From NCBI GenBank assembly GCA_030037575.1, contig JASHRB010000733.1, positions 1 to 6,568 on the forward strand: a stretch of 6,568 nucleotides of DNA, written 5' to 3'. Below, piece by piece: positions 1 through 5,524 of the stretch. Below the pieces are notes generated by a model. That model was not told the DNA's origin, ran no database searches, and was given only the letters and a program-made list of their open reading frames with translations. This stretch comes from Candidatus Sulfotelmatobacter sp. (lineage in GTDB: Bacteria; Acidobacteriota; Terriglobia; Terriglobales; Acidobacteriaceae). Both the position numbers and the translations under genes were made by a program. How positions within the stretch are numbered: the stretch's first letter is position 1; each line of letters begins with the position of its first letter.

Positions 1-751
1 CGCCGGTGGAGGAAAGAATTCCTCCAATCCCCTTGATCGTGCTCAAGTCTGCATGGCGGAAAGAGTAGCTACCTTGTACCGGTGTATCGCGAGGAGCTTC
101 CTGATCAAGCGGACCGAAAAAGCCGTGCGATTGAATGTCTCCCACCGGCTTGGGATTCACCAGCGTCGCCTCGAACTGAAGCGGCTGGCCGGGACCGATT
201 TCCTTCATATTTAACTTGCTGATGGCAAATTCCAATGGCGCCTTGTTTGGATTCGCCGTGTTGATGAGCAGCTTGGTGTCTTCGCAAACAAATTGGTCGA
301 CGACAATGCTAACCCGGCGGCTCTCCTGGCGCAGGCCGGTGACCTCCTGGCGGTCTTCCTTGGGCGGAATGTTGAGTTCGAGCCCTTTTACATAAACCAT
401 GTCGACATGCATGGGGGAGCGAAACAAGCTGTGCAGCGAAGTCCGAAAACGGAATTTCTGAAGATCGATGAGCGGCTGAATTCCAGGCTCATGCGGATTG
501 GGATCGGTCGCACCAAAGATCTTCAATCCGTTTCCTGTCACCTGAATGCCGTTCGCTAGGGAAACCGCGAAGCCTCCCAGTTGCACTTTGCCATGAAAAC
601 GGGTCGAAAGGGTTTCGACCACTCGCGCCCGAAGAATCGGCTCGGCGCGAGCGATGATGAATCGCACTGCCGCCACAGAACTGACAAAGAGAATCAGCGC
701 AACGATTCCTAGCCACATCCCAACGTGATAGGGGTCTTTGTGGGCGCGCAT
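1..751 (-). CDS. AsmA-like inner-membrane-anchored protein, N-terminal part (3' end beyond left edge)
   Basis: The reading frame is open from ATG at 751 down to position 1 with no stop, giving 250 residues of a longer protein. It begins MRAHKDPYHVGMWLGIVALI; residues about 11-33 are one hydrophobic segment, predicted as an N-terminal membrane anchor with the rest in the periplasm. Residues 40-75 (RARVVETLSTRFHGKVQLGG, then SLANGIQVTG) match the start of AsmA/TamB-type proteins: a short helix, then strands with a 'G.v.lggf.vsl..G..v.g..l.i' pattern. Residues 115-215 continue with VYVKGLELNIPP, SIVVDQFVCEDTKLLI and GDIQSHGFFGPL, also AsmA-like. AsmA-family proteins are linked to outer-membrane assembly or lipid transport; the specific role here is unknown. 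The start is secure: an in-frame TAA lies upstream with no other start codon between, and GGAGGG sits 9 nt before the ATG. The gene is co-directional with the lipoprotein gene but 161 bp away, so a shared operon is uncertain. Confidence 0.75.
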   Translation of the reverse strand, partial: MRAHKDPYHVGMWLGIVALILFVSSVAAVRFIIARAEPILRARVVETLSTRFHGKVQLGGFAVSLANGIQVTGNGLKIFGATDPNPHEPGIQPLIDLQKFRFRTSLHSLFRSPMHVDMVYVKGLELNIPPKEDRQEVTGLRQESRRVSIVVDQFVCEDTKLLINTANPNKAPLEFAISKLNMKEIGPGQPLQFEATLVNPKPVGDIQSHGFFGPLDQEAPRDTPVQGSYSFRHADLSTIKGIGGILSSTG

Positions 752-760
752 TCTGGTTGA

Positions 761-766
761 CCCTCC
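761..766 (-). promoter_or_regulatory. Ribosome-binding site of the AsmA-like gene
   Basis: CCCTCC on the plus strand reads GGAGGG on the minus strand, 9 nt upstream of the ATG at 751. It supports that start over the competing out-of-frame reading through the same bases. Confidence 0.7.
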
Positions 767-912
767 GCCGTGATAAACATAAATCTCCGCACCTGCGGAC
801 TTGCCAGATTATTTTGATGCAGTTTGCTGGCGGGTTGGTCATGGTGTTTTCGATGGGCGCGGAGGAAGGCGGCGGCTCACAAATTGACCCCCGGTAAAAG
901 CAAGGAATGGTG

Positions 913-3435
913 TCAATCAATATTTTGTTTCAATCCGTAGACGTCCAGCTCGCCCTGCGGATTGGTCGCCGTATCCAGGTCGTGCCCGGTCGAGATATAG
1001 ACTTTGCCGTTGGCAGCGATCGGGGCGCTGAATTTAATGCCGTAACCCGGAGCGTCTCCGCTGTTCATATTGCTGTCGTAGAGTTCGCCGGCGGCAAGGT
1101 TGTTGGGATTGTAGGCCCGTAGCGTTGCGCTGGTCGGCGCGGCCTGTTGACTGTTCTGCAGGGGGTCGCCATGGTCGATCATCCAGAGAATCCCGTTGGA
1201 CGTGCCATTGGCCGAAATGAATGGGGTGGTGCCGTAGCTGCCCTCGAGAATGTTGGGCTGCGTGTATCCGCCGTAAGCAAGAGTTCCTGAGTAGGGGAAC
1301 TGCCTTACCACACCGTTATATTGGTACACCGCGGTCGGCGTGATCCCCAGATAGACCGACCCATTAAAGTACGCGGATGTGCCGAAAATTTCGTACGAGT
1401 TAATGTAGGCCGACCCGGATTCGGTGGTGCCGGTGCAGCTCATCTCGTAGGGAGCCAGCAAATCGCTTTCGAACCAGAGGGTTTGCGTGGCCCCGGTGTC
1501 GTCGTTCTGCTCCTGGCCAAGATCGCCGGTGTTCACCAGATAGATCTTTCCAGTTTTTCCGCCGGCCACAAGTTCCGTGGTATTGGGAATGAGCAACAGG
1601 CCGCCCGAGGCCAGATCGGCATCGGCGCAATCCATGTAGGCGTAGACGTAGGGGGTAAAGTAATCTTCCCGCTGAAGCGTGGGGGTAAACTTCAGCACCG
1701 AGTCGCCAAAGGCGGTCTGGCCATCCCAAGGCCCATTTCCGGTAGTGATATAAACATAATTGCCGTCTGAAACTGGGCCGCCACCGCCCATCCAAACGCC
1801 GCCTGCGCTCGCGTATGTCCCCTCGCCTACAAGGTTCGGACTGGAGTTGAACACCCCCGTCTGCGTGAAGGTCGTGCCATCGTAGGTGTAGGCCAGCAGC
1901 CACCCGCTATGGCAACTGCCGAAGCCAAAGAAAACCGAGGCTGGGCTGCCGGGCAAAACCAGAAGCGCCGCTCTTTGCAGACAATCGGTTCCGAGTGTGG
2001 TGTCATTGGTGCCCGCCACCTGCGCGGTGACCTGAATCGGGCTTCCCGGCTGTTGCTGTCCGGTGGTGATATTCAGCGCGTTCAGCCGGAATGTTCCTCC
2101 CGCCGCGGCGGAAGTCTGCGTGGAGACGACGTACATCGTGTTGGTCGTCAGATCGATCGCCGGGGTTGAGGTGATGCCTTCGACGGGCAGAATCGAGCCA
2201 TCTGTCAAAGGCGTTTCGCCCGATTGCAGCAGCGAAACCTGCCATAGCGGATTGGCATTGGTGCCGGCGTTGCTATCGGCGTCGAAGGCGTAGACGCTGT
2301 CGTTCTCGGTTGCAGCAAAAAGAACGTTGTGGGTTGCTCCGTTGACGGTCAGGTTCGAGACTAGGAGCGGCTGCCCGTACACATAACCATCGACCAGCTG
2401 GGAGAACAATTTACCAAAGCTCGAAGGACTGACGTTGGCCGGCGTCAGAATGGCTTCGTTGGGATTGAGACCGCTGCGGTTCTGGTCTACGTGAAACATC
2501 GGAATGTTCGCCCCGGTGGCGGTCGAGTTTGCCACATCCACGGTTGCGCTGCTCGTGAATCCACCGAATGCTGCGGTCACGCCGGTCGTTCCTGCCCCTA
2601 CCGCAACGCAAAAACCACTCGAGTTCACGCTGACCACGCCCGCACTCGAAGTGCTCCAGGTGGCCGAGGAGCTCACGTTCGCCGTGGTTCCATTGGCATA
2701 GGTTGCGCTTGCGGTGAACTGTTCGGTTCCCCCGACCGTCAGACTGGATGAAGTTGGGGAGATTGCCAGTGACGTCACCGGCACGGCGGTGACGGCGAGC
2801 GTACCGGAGCCGCTAACTCCGCTGTAAGTCGCCGTCACGGTTGCAGATCCAGCCGATACGCCGGTGGCGAGGCCGGACGAAGAACTGATCGTGGCAATCG
2901 CCGACGAGGAGACGCTCCACACAGCCCCGGTTGAGGTCACATTGGCGGTGGATCCATCGCTATAATTCGCGGTCGCGCTGAACTGCTGGCTGGCGCCTAC
3001 CTCGATGGTCGCGGCGGCAGGCGAAACCGTCACGGAGGTGACCGTGGTTGTTACCGTTGGTGGCTGAACGGTCAGCGTGGCGCTGCCCTTCATTCCGCTC
3101 AGCGAAGCCGAAACACTGGTCGATCCCGACGACTTTGCGGTGACCAGCCCGCTCGCATTCACGCTGGCAATCGCGGAAGCAGAAACTGCCCACGTCACGC
3201 TCGAGTTCACATTGGCCGTGGAGCCGTCGCTGTATTTCGCGGTCGCGCTGAACTGCTGGGTCGCTCCCACCGCAATGCTGGCACTGGCCGGCGACAGGGA
3301 GATCGACTTCAACGTCTTGCTTGGCGTGGAAGTGGGAGAGCTTGATACTCCGCTGCATCCTGTACTTACGATAAGTAGTGCAAGCGACGGAGGCACAAGA
3401 AGATATATCAGCCGAGAATAACTAGTGGCCTGCAT
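913..3435 (-). CDS. Lipoprotein with three BIG2 Ig-like domains and a C-terminal PQQ-type beta-propeller
   Basis: 840 residues. The N-terminus is a lipoprotein signal: hydrophobic residues 9-25 followed by VSTGC, with Cys27 as the probable lipidated residue; the lipobox is slightly atypical. A Ser/Thr-rich linker (28-41) leads to three bacterial Ig-like group 2 domains at about 42-123, 132-215 and 220-301, each with 'l.isP....i.vG...QF.a.a.Y..G...nv...' and a later 'W......a.v...G' strand. Residues about 310-840 look like a beta-propeller of the PQQ-repeat kind: blade-like strands at NVLFAATENDSVYAFDAD (370-387), NMYVVS-type strands near 433, NYVYITTGNG (559-568), ELVAGGKTGKIYLVNTG (621-637) and NGKVYISTGHD (809-819). 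I assign no catalytic residues. Such proteins are usually surface adhesion or scaffold candidates; no enzyme activity is implied. It is divergent from the plus-strand paralog pair and upstream of the AsmA-like gene. The start is supported by GGAG 8 nt upstream. I found no convincing terminator after the stop. Confidence 0.85.
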   Translation of the reverse strand: MQATSYSRLIYLLVPPSLALLIVSTGCSGVSSSPTSTPSKTLKSISLSPASASIAVGATQQFSATAKYSDGSTANVNSSVTWAVSASAIASVNASGLVTAKSSGSTSVSASLSGMKGSATLTVQPPTVTTTVTSVTVSPAAATIEVGASQQFSATANYSDGSTANVTSTGAVWSVSSSAIATISSSSGLATGVSAGSATVTATYSGVSGSGTLAVTAVPVTSLAISPTSSSLTVGGTEQFTASATYANGTTANVSSSATWSTSSAGVVSVNSSGFCVAVGAGTTGVTAAFGGFTSSATVDVANSTATGANIPMFHVDQNRSGLNPNEAILTPANVSPSSFGKLFSQLVDGYVYGQPLLVSNLTVNGATHNVLFAATENDSVYAFDADSNAGTNANPLWQVSLLQSGETPLTDGSILPVEGITSTPAIDLTTNTMYVVSTQTSAAAGGTFRLNALNITTGQQQPGSPIQVTAQVAGTNDTTLGTDCLQRAALLVLPGSPASVFFGFGSCHSGWLLAYTYDGTTFTQTGVFNSSPNLVGEGTYASAGGVWMGGGGPVSDGNYVYITTGNGPWDGQTAFGDSVLKFTPTLQREDYFTPYVYAYMDCADADLASGGLLLIPNTTELVAGGKTGKIYLVNTGDLGQEQNDDTGATQTLWFESDLLAPYEMSCTGTTESGSAYINSYEIFGTSAYFNGSVYLGITPTAVYQYNGVVRQFPYSGTLAYGGYTQPNILEGSYGTTPFISANGTSNGILWMIDHGDPLQNSQQAAPTSATLRAYNPNNLAAGELYDSNMNSGDAPGYGIKFSAPIAANGKVYISTGHDLDTATNPQGELDVYGLKQNID
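2533..3312 (-). repeat. Three tandem BIG2-domain repeats within the lipoprotein gene
   Basis: The segment encodes residues 42-301. Units 1 and 2 are offset by exactly 90 codons: QQFSATA occurs at residues 60-66 and 150-156, and YSDGSTANV follows in both. At DNA level a 24-nt stretch is identical at 2966-2989 and 3236-3259, 270 nt apart. Unit 3 is more diverged (EQFTASATYANGTTANV). The near-identity of units 1 and 2 suggests recent internal duplication or conversion. Confidence 0.85.
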
Positions 3436-3443
3436 CGGTTTCG

Positions 3444-3447
3444 CTCC
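3444..3447 (-). promoter_or_regulatory. Ribosome-binding site of the BIG2-propeller lipoprotein gene
   Basis: CTCC on the plus strand reads GGAG on the minus strand, 8 nt before the ATG at 3435. It supports the MQATSYS start, which places the hydrophobic signal segment close to the N-terminus as expected. Confidence 0.55.
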
Positions 3448-3453
3448 ACTGAA

Positions 3454-3469
3454 AACCGTACGGACGGTT
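3454..3469. promoter_or_regulatory. Inverted repeat AACCGT-N4-ACGGTT upstream of the lipoprotein gene
   Basis: A perfect 6-bp dyad with a 4-nt spacer starts 19 bp upstream of the minus-strand ATG, and the 8-bp palindrome CCGTACGG lies inside it. It could be an operator for a dimeric regulator or a small 5'-UTR hairpin. No regulator is known. I could not place a convincing minus-strand -10/-35 pair around it; a TTGACG at 3498-3503 (minus) has no good -10 partner. Confidence 0.3.
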
Positions 3470-3586
3470 GAGACGGTGCGTTAGTGTCCACGATGTGCGT
3501 CAAGGGTTGCTGCGGACTTCGCGATTCCCGGCGGGACAATTGGCAACTCGGAGCGAGATTGGCGGGCGGACTAGAACTTTCGATTA

Positions 3587-3604
3587 CCGCTTAGCGGCTT
3601 TTTT
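3587..3604 (+). terminator. Short hairpin plus T-run, terminator-like
   Basis: CCGC-TTA-GCGG (3587-3597) is followed by C and six Ts (3599-3604). The stem is only 4 bp, so termination would be weak. It lies directly before the promoter candidate at 3607 and has no upstream plus-strand gene to terminate in this window. The second paralog's promoter is likewise preceded by a GGCC-type hairpin and T-run (5205-5229). Confidence 0.3.
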
Positions 3605-3606
3605 CC

Positions 3607-3635
3607 TTGGGCTGATACATGATTTCTGGTACTTT
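3607..3635 (+). promoter_or_regulatory. Sigma-70-like promoter candidate for the first secreted paralog
   Basis: TTGGGC (3607-3612), a 17-bp spacer, then TACTTT (3630-3635) with a TG one base before the -10 (extended -10 style). The strongest support is comparative: the second paralog has a similar arrangement at 5277-5304, including a shared CTTG and ATTTCTGGTA. Transcription would begin near 3642, giving a leader of about 180 nt before the ATG at 3823. A 7-bp dyad (ATTTCTG-N9-CAGAAAT, 3622-3644) overlaps the -10 and could be an operator. Confidence 0.4.
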
Positions 3636-3660
3636 CTCAGAAATTATTCTGTACGTTGCG

Positions 3661-3714
3661 ACTTGCCGCGGCTGACAGTTCAAAGACTTAAAAAAGTCAA
3701 GCGCCCGGGCAAGT
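3661..3714 (+). other. Possible structured 5' leader of the first secreted paralog
   Basis: ACTTGCC (3661-3667) is complementary to GGCAAGT (3708-3714) and encloses a smaller hairpin, GACTT-AAAA-AAGTC (3685-3698). It lies between the promoter candidate and the ribosome-binding site. It matches no riboswitch class I know, and its outer stem is only 7 bp, so it may be chance. Confidence 0.25.
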
Positions 3715-3810
3715 GCACCATGTTTATCGCCGCTTCGTCTGAGCCCTCGGTCTTGCTCGCTTTGCGGGGGCCTGCAGTTCTGCTGTCGGAAAGCCAAAAC
3801 AAATCCAATT

Positions 3811-3814
3811 GGAG
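3811..3814 (+). promoter_or_regulatory. Ribosome-binding site that decides the start of the first secreted paralog
   Basis: GGAG (in GGAGAAG) lies 8 nt before ATG 3823. An in-frame GTG at 3817 is only 2 nt after GGAG, too close to be used, so MSKSLLLL is the likely N-terminus. The second paralog has GGAGAAG 9 nt before its ATG, preceded by similar sequence (GAAAG, CAAA and AAATCCA elements; 3780-3817 against 5479-5518). Confidence 0.7.
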
Positions 3815-3822
3815 AAGTGTGC

Positions 3823-5127
3823 ATGTCGAAGTCTTTATTGCTCCTTGTGTGCCTGTCGGCTTTCTTCGCAACCTCCGCATTTGCCACCGTAAACGTGACC
3901 TCTCCCTCGAACGGGGGCACTTACTCCGGCCCCGTGCAATTTACGGCCACAGCATCGACCAGCACCTGCTCGAAAGGCGTCGGGTCCATGGGCATCTACA
4001 CTGCGCCTTACCAACTCGCTTACGTAACCGACGGAAGCAGTCTAAATACGACTCTCACCCTCGACCCCGGAACCTACGATACTGTGGTTGAAGAGTGGGA
4101 CAACTGCGGCGGCGCAACCACGGCTGCCGTCACGATCAAGGTCGAATCCGGAACGACCGGGGTCTACGTCACTTCTCCTGCCAACGACAGCACGGTTGGA
4201 TCCCCGGTCACCTTCAAAGCGACCGCGACGACGACGTGCTCGAAAGGCGTTTCCTCAATGGGAATCTACACTGCTCCTTCTCAACTCGCTTACGTCGTCC
4301 AAGGAGCGACGCTGGACCACAATCTGGCGCTGAGCCCAGGAACTTACGACACAGTGGTTGAAGAATGGGATGGTTGCGGAGGAGCGGCAACGACTCCGGT
4401 AAAGATCACAGTCAGCAGCAGCGGCGGAGGAACCTTCACCGCGCTGCAGCATAGTGGCGGTTGGGCAGACTATGGCCAGCGTGGTCCGAGCTTCATCGAC
4501 TGCTCACCATCGCCCTGCGATGACATCACATTCTCCTGGACCCAGAATATCAAGTCTCCTTCCCTGAGCGGCGAGGCCATGCAGACTTATCTGTCCGGCA
4601 GCGAAGGTTATGGCGATGCCCTCTTTAACAACCATTTGATCGGGGTGGATTCGTCTCAAGGTTTGCCCGACACCGACCATACGCTGATTCCGACGCTGCA
4701 CAACTTCACCTACGACGTGTATTTCTACATGGATGACGTGGGAGCGTCGCAAGCTGTCGAATTCGACATCAATCAGTTCTTCAACAACCAAGGATGGATC
4801 TGGGGCCATCAGTGTACGCTCGCCGGCGCCAATGAGTGGGACATTTGGGATAACGTAAACGCGCAGTGGGTGGGGACGGGAATTGCCTGTAACCCGGTAG
4901 CGAATTCCTGGAACCACCTCACCATTCAGGTGGAAAGGACATCGAGCAATCAGCTTTTGTACCAGACGATCACGCTCAACGGGAAAACCAGCACCGTGAA
5001 CGCCTACTACAATCCGGGATCGGCCGTCGGGTGGTATGGCGTAACCATCAACTATCAACAGGACGGAAACTACGAGCAATCGCCCTACTCCGTCTATCTC
5101 GACGACTTGACATTCACCTACAATTAA
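3823..5127 (+). CDS. Secreted protein with two Cys-containing Ig-like repeats and a C-terminal beta-sandwich domain, paralog 1
   Basis: 434 residues. A Sec signal peptide (MSKSLLLLVCLSAFFATSAFA) is followed by probable signal peptidase I cleavage after AFA at 21. Two repeats occupy about 22-107 and 112-197, each with 'SP..G/D....PV.F.A.A', CSKGV.SMGIYTAP, and GTYDTVVEEWD.CGG. Each repeat has two cysteines (C49/C95, C139/C185; exact 90-residue period), probably one disulfide per repeat after export. A Ser/Gly linker (198-204) leads to a 230-residue C-terminal domain rich in beta strands and aromatics, ending YSVYLDDLTFTYN; it resembles the concanavalin-like lectin/glucanase fold (inference). 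It holds four cysteines (227, 232, 331, 356) and the motif EFDINQ at 313-318. I recall similar uncharacterised acidobacterial proteins but no assigned function; carbohydrate or surface binding is plausible. It has its own promoter and terminator candidates, so is probably monocistronic. The first 8 bases of any GTG-start version add only two residues and are not preferred. Confidence 0.85.
   Translation: MSKSLLLLVCLSAFFATSAFATVNVTSPSNGGTYSGPVQFTATASTSTCSKGVGSMGIYTAPYQLAYVTDGSSLNTTLTLDPGTYDTVVEEWDNCGGATTAAVTIKVESGTTGVYVTSPANDSTVGSPVTFKATATTTCSKGVSSMGIYTAPSQLAYVVQGATLDHNLALSPGTYDTVVEEWDGCGGAATTPVKITVSSSGGGTFTALQHSGGWADYGQRGPSFIDCSPSPCDDITFSWTQNIKSPSLSGEAMQTYLSGSEGYGDALFNNHLIGVDSSQGLPDTDHTLIPTLHNFTYDVYFYMDDVGASQAVEFDINQFFNNQGWIWGHQCTLAGANEWDIWDNVNAQWVGTGIACNPVANSWNHLTIQVERTSSNQLLYQTITLNGKTSTVNAYYNPGSAVGWYGVTINYQQDGNYEQSPYSVYLDDLTFTYN
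3886..4413 (+). repeat. Two tandem 90-codon repeats in paralog 1
   Basis: The segment encodes residues 22-107 and 112-197. CSKGV, SMGIYTAP, QLAYV and TYDTVVEEWD recur at an exact 90-residue offset. Unit 1 has GPVQF and LNTTLTL where unit 2 has SPVTF and LDHNLAL. Confidence 0.85.
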
Positions 5128-5142
5128 GAACAATGAAAATGA

Positions 5143-5179
5143 CACGGTGGGGCGCATCTTTCGCGCTGCGCCCACCGTG
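5143..5179 (+). terminator. Strong hairpin 15 bp after the stop codon of paralog 1
   Basis: CACGGTGGGGCGCA (5143-5156) pairs with TGCGCCCACCGTG (5167-5179) around a 10-nt loop, with one bulged G. It is long and GC-rich but followed by CAAATTGG, not a T-run, so it may stabilise the mRNA 3' end or act with the second hairpin rather than terminate alone. Being nearly symmetrical, it would form on either strand. Confidence 0.55.
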
Positions 5180-5204
5180 CAAATTGGTCGAATCCTCCGC
5201 TCTT

Positions 5205-5229
5205 GGCCGATGCGCAACGCGGCCTTTTT
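5205..5229 (+). terminator. Rho-independent terminator candidate downstream of paralog 1
   Basis: GGCCG (5205-5209) pairs with CGGCC (5220-5224); alternatively GGCC pairs with GGCC with an inner GCG-CAA-CGC stem. Five Ts follow at 5225-5229. It comes 78 bp after the stop of paralog 1 and before the promoter candidate of paralog 2, consistent with separate transcription. Confidence 0.5.
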
Positions 5230-5276
5230 CCGATCGGGGTGTACAACCTCTGAGTGATTCAATCTCCTTATTTCTC

Positions 5277-5304
5277 TTGCCCGATCCGGCATTTCTGGTA
5301 TGCT
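5277..5304 (+). promoter_or_regulatory. Sigma-70-like promoter candidate for the second secreted paralog
   Basis: TTGCCC (5277-5282), a 16-bp spacer, then TATGCT (5299-5304) with TG one base upstream (extended -10). It shares CTTG and ATTTCTGGTA with the paralog 1 promoter candidate, the main reason for trusting it. Predicted transcription start is near 5311, giving a leader of about 214 nt. Confidence 0.45.
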
Positions 5305-5322
5305 CCCTACATTATTTAACCG

Positions 5323-5391
5323 ACGGCTTTGAATTCCTTCCCGTGCTGGCCCGCTCGCCAGTCTTCAAGGGTGTGACTTGAAGTAAGCCGT
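5323..5391 (+). other. Possible three-way-junction RNA in the leader of paralog 2
   Basis: An outer stem of ACGGCTT (5323-5329) with AAGCCGT (5385-5391) encloses two hairpins: CTGGC-N6-GCCAG (5346-5361) and CTTCAAG-N7-CTTGAAG (5363-5383). All three stems are perfect Watson-Crick and nest without conflict. It begins about 12 nt after the predicted transcription start. It matches no riboswitch class I recognise, and the paralog 1 leader does not carry the same stems. Confidence 0.3.
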
Positions 5392-5511
5392 TGTAGGCCT
5401 CCGCGCCACAGTCAGCCGCTGGTTTCGAGTGGTCGGCGCTTCGGCTCGCGCCCAGGTGCAGTCGTGCGCTGCAGGCGGCTGCAGATCGAAAGGCAAATAA
5501 ATCCATATTTT

Positions 5512-5515
5512 GGAG
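5512..5515 (+). promoter_or_regulatory. Ribosome-binding site of the second secreted paralog
   Basis: GGAG (in TTGGAGAAGGG) lies 9 nt before ATG 5525, matching the arrangement at paralog 1 and fixing the MLKSLSLF start. Confidence 0.7.
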
Positions 5516-5524
5516 AAGGGTTTG

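Noticed and set aside
752..912. Terminator or promoter between the lipoprotein and AsmA-like genes
   Set aside because: No hairpin with a T-run and no convincing -10/-35 pair could be found on the minus strand, so co-transcription is left open.
489..920. 143-codon minus-strand open frame overlapping the AsmA-like gene
   Set aside because: It is a shifted reading of the AsmA-like gene. The correct frame has a good ribosome-binding site, a membrane anchor and AsmA-like sequence.
1321..1770. 149-codon plus-strand open frame inside the lipoprotein gene
   Set aside because: It is antisense to the beta-propeller region and composed of compositional shadow sequence with no domain; the opposite strand is clearly coding.
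3468..4091. 207-codon plus-strand open frame covering the divergent intergenic region and the start of paralog 1
   Set aside because: Most of it is non-coding leader and promoter, then a shifted frame of paralog 1; the product is Arg/His-rich without domains and there is no ribosome-binding site supporting it.
3886..4413. Regular repeats as a CRISPR-like or non-coding array
   Set aside because: The repeats are 270 nt long, in frame, and conserved at protein level; they are tandem protein domains.
4504..5292. 262-codon open frame on the minus strand, antisense to paralog 1
   Set aside because: It lies opposite a well-supported secreted-protein gene, has no signal or recognisable domain, and its partial counterpart opposite paralog 2 (6206-6511) is explained by conservation of the sense strand.
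5479..5518. GAAAGGCAAA in the paralog 2 leader as a cyclic-di-GMP (GEMM-I) riboswitch core
   Set aside because: The surrounding conserved parts of that riboswitch (GGGCAAACC context, GGGACGCAAAGCC segment and paired stems) are absent; the stretch is better explained as the region before the ribosome-binding site shared by the two paralogs.
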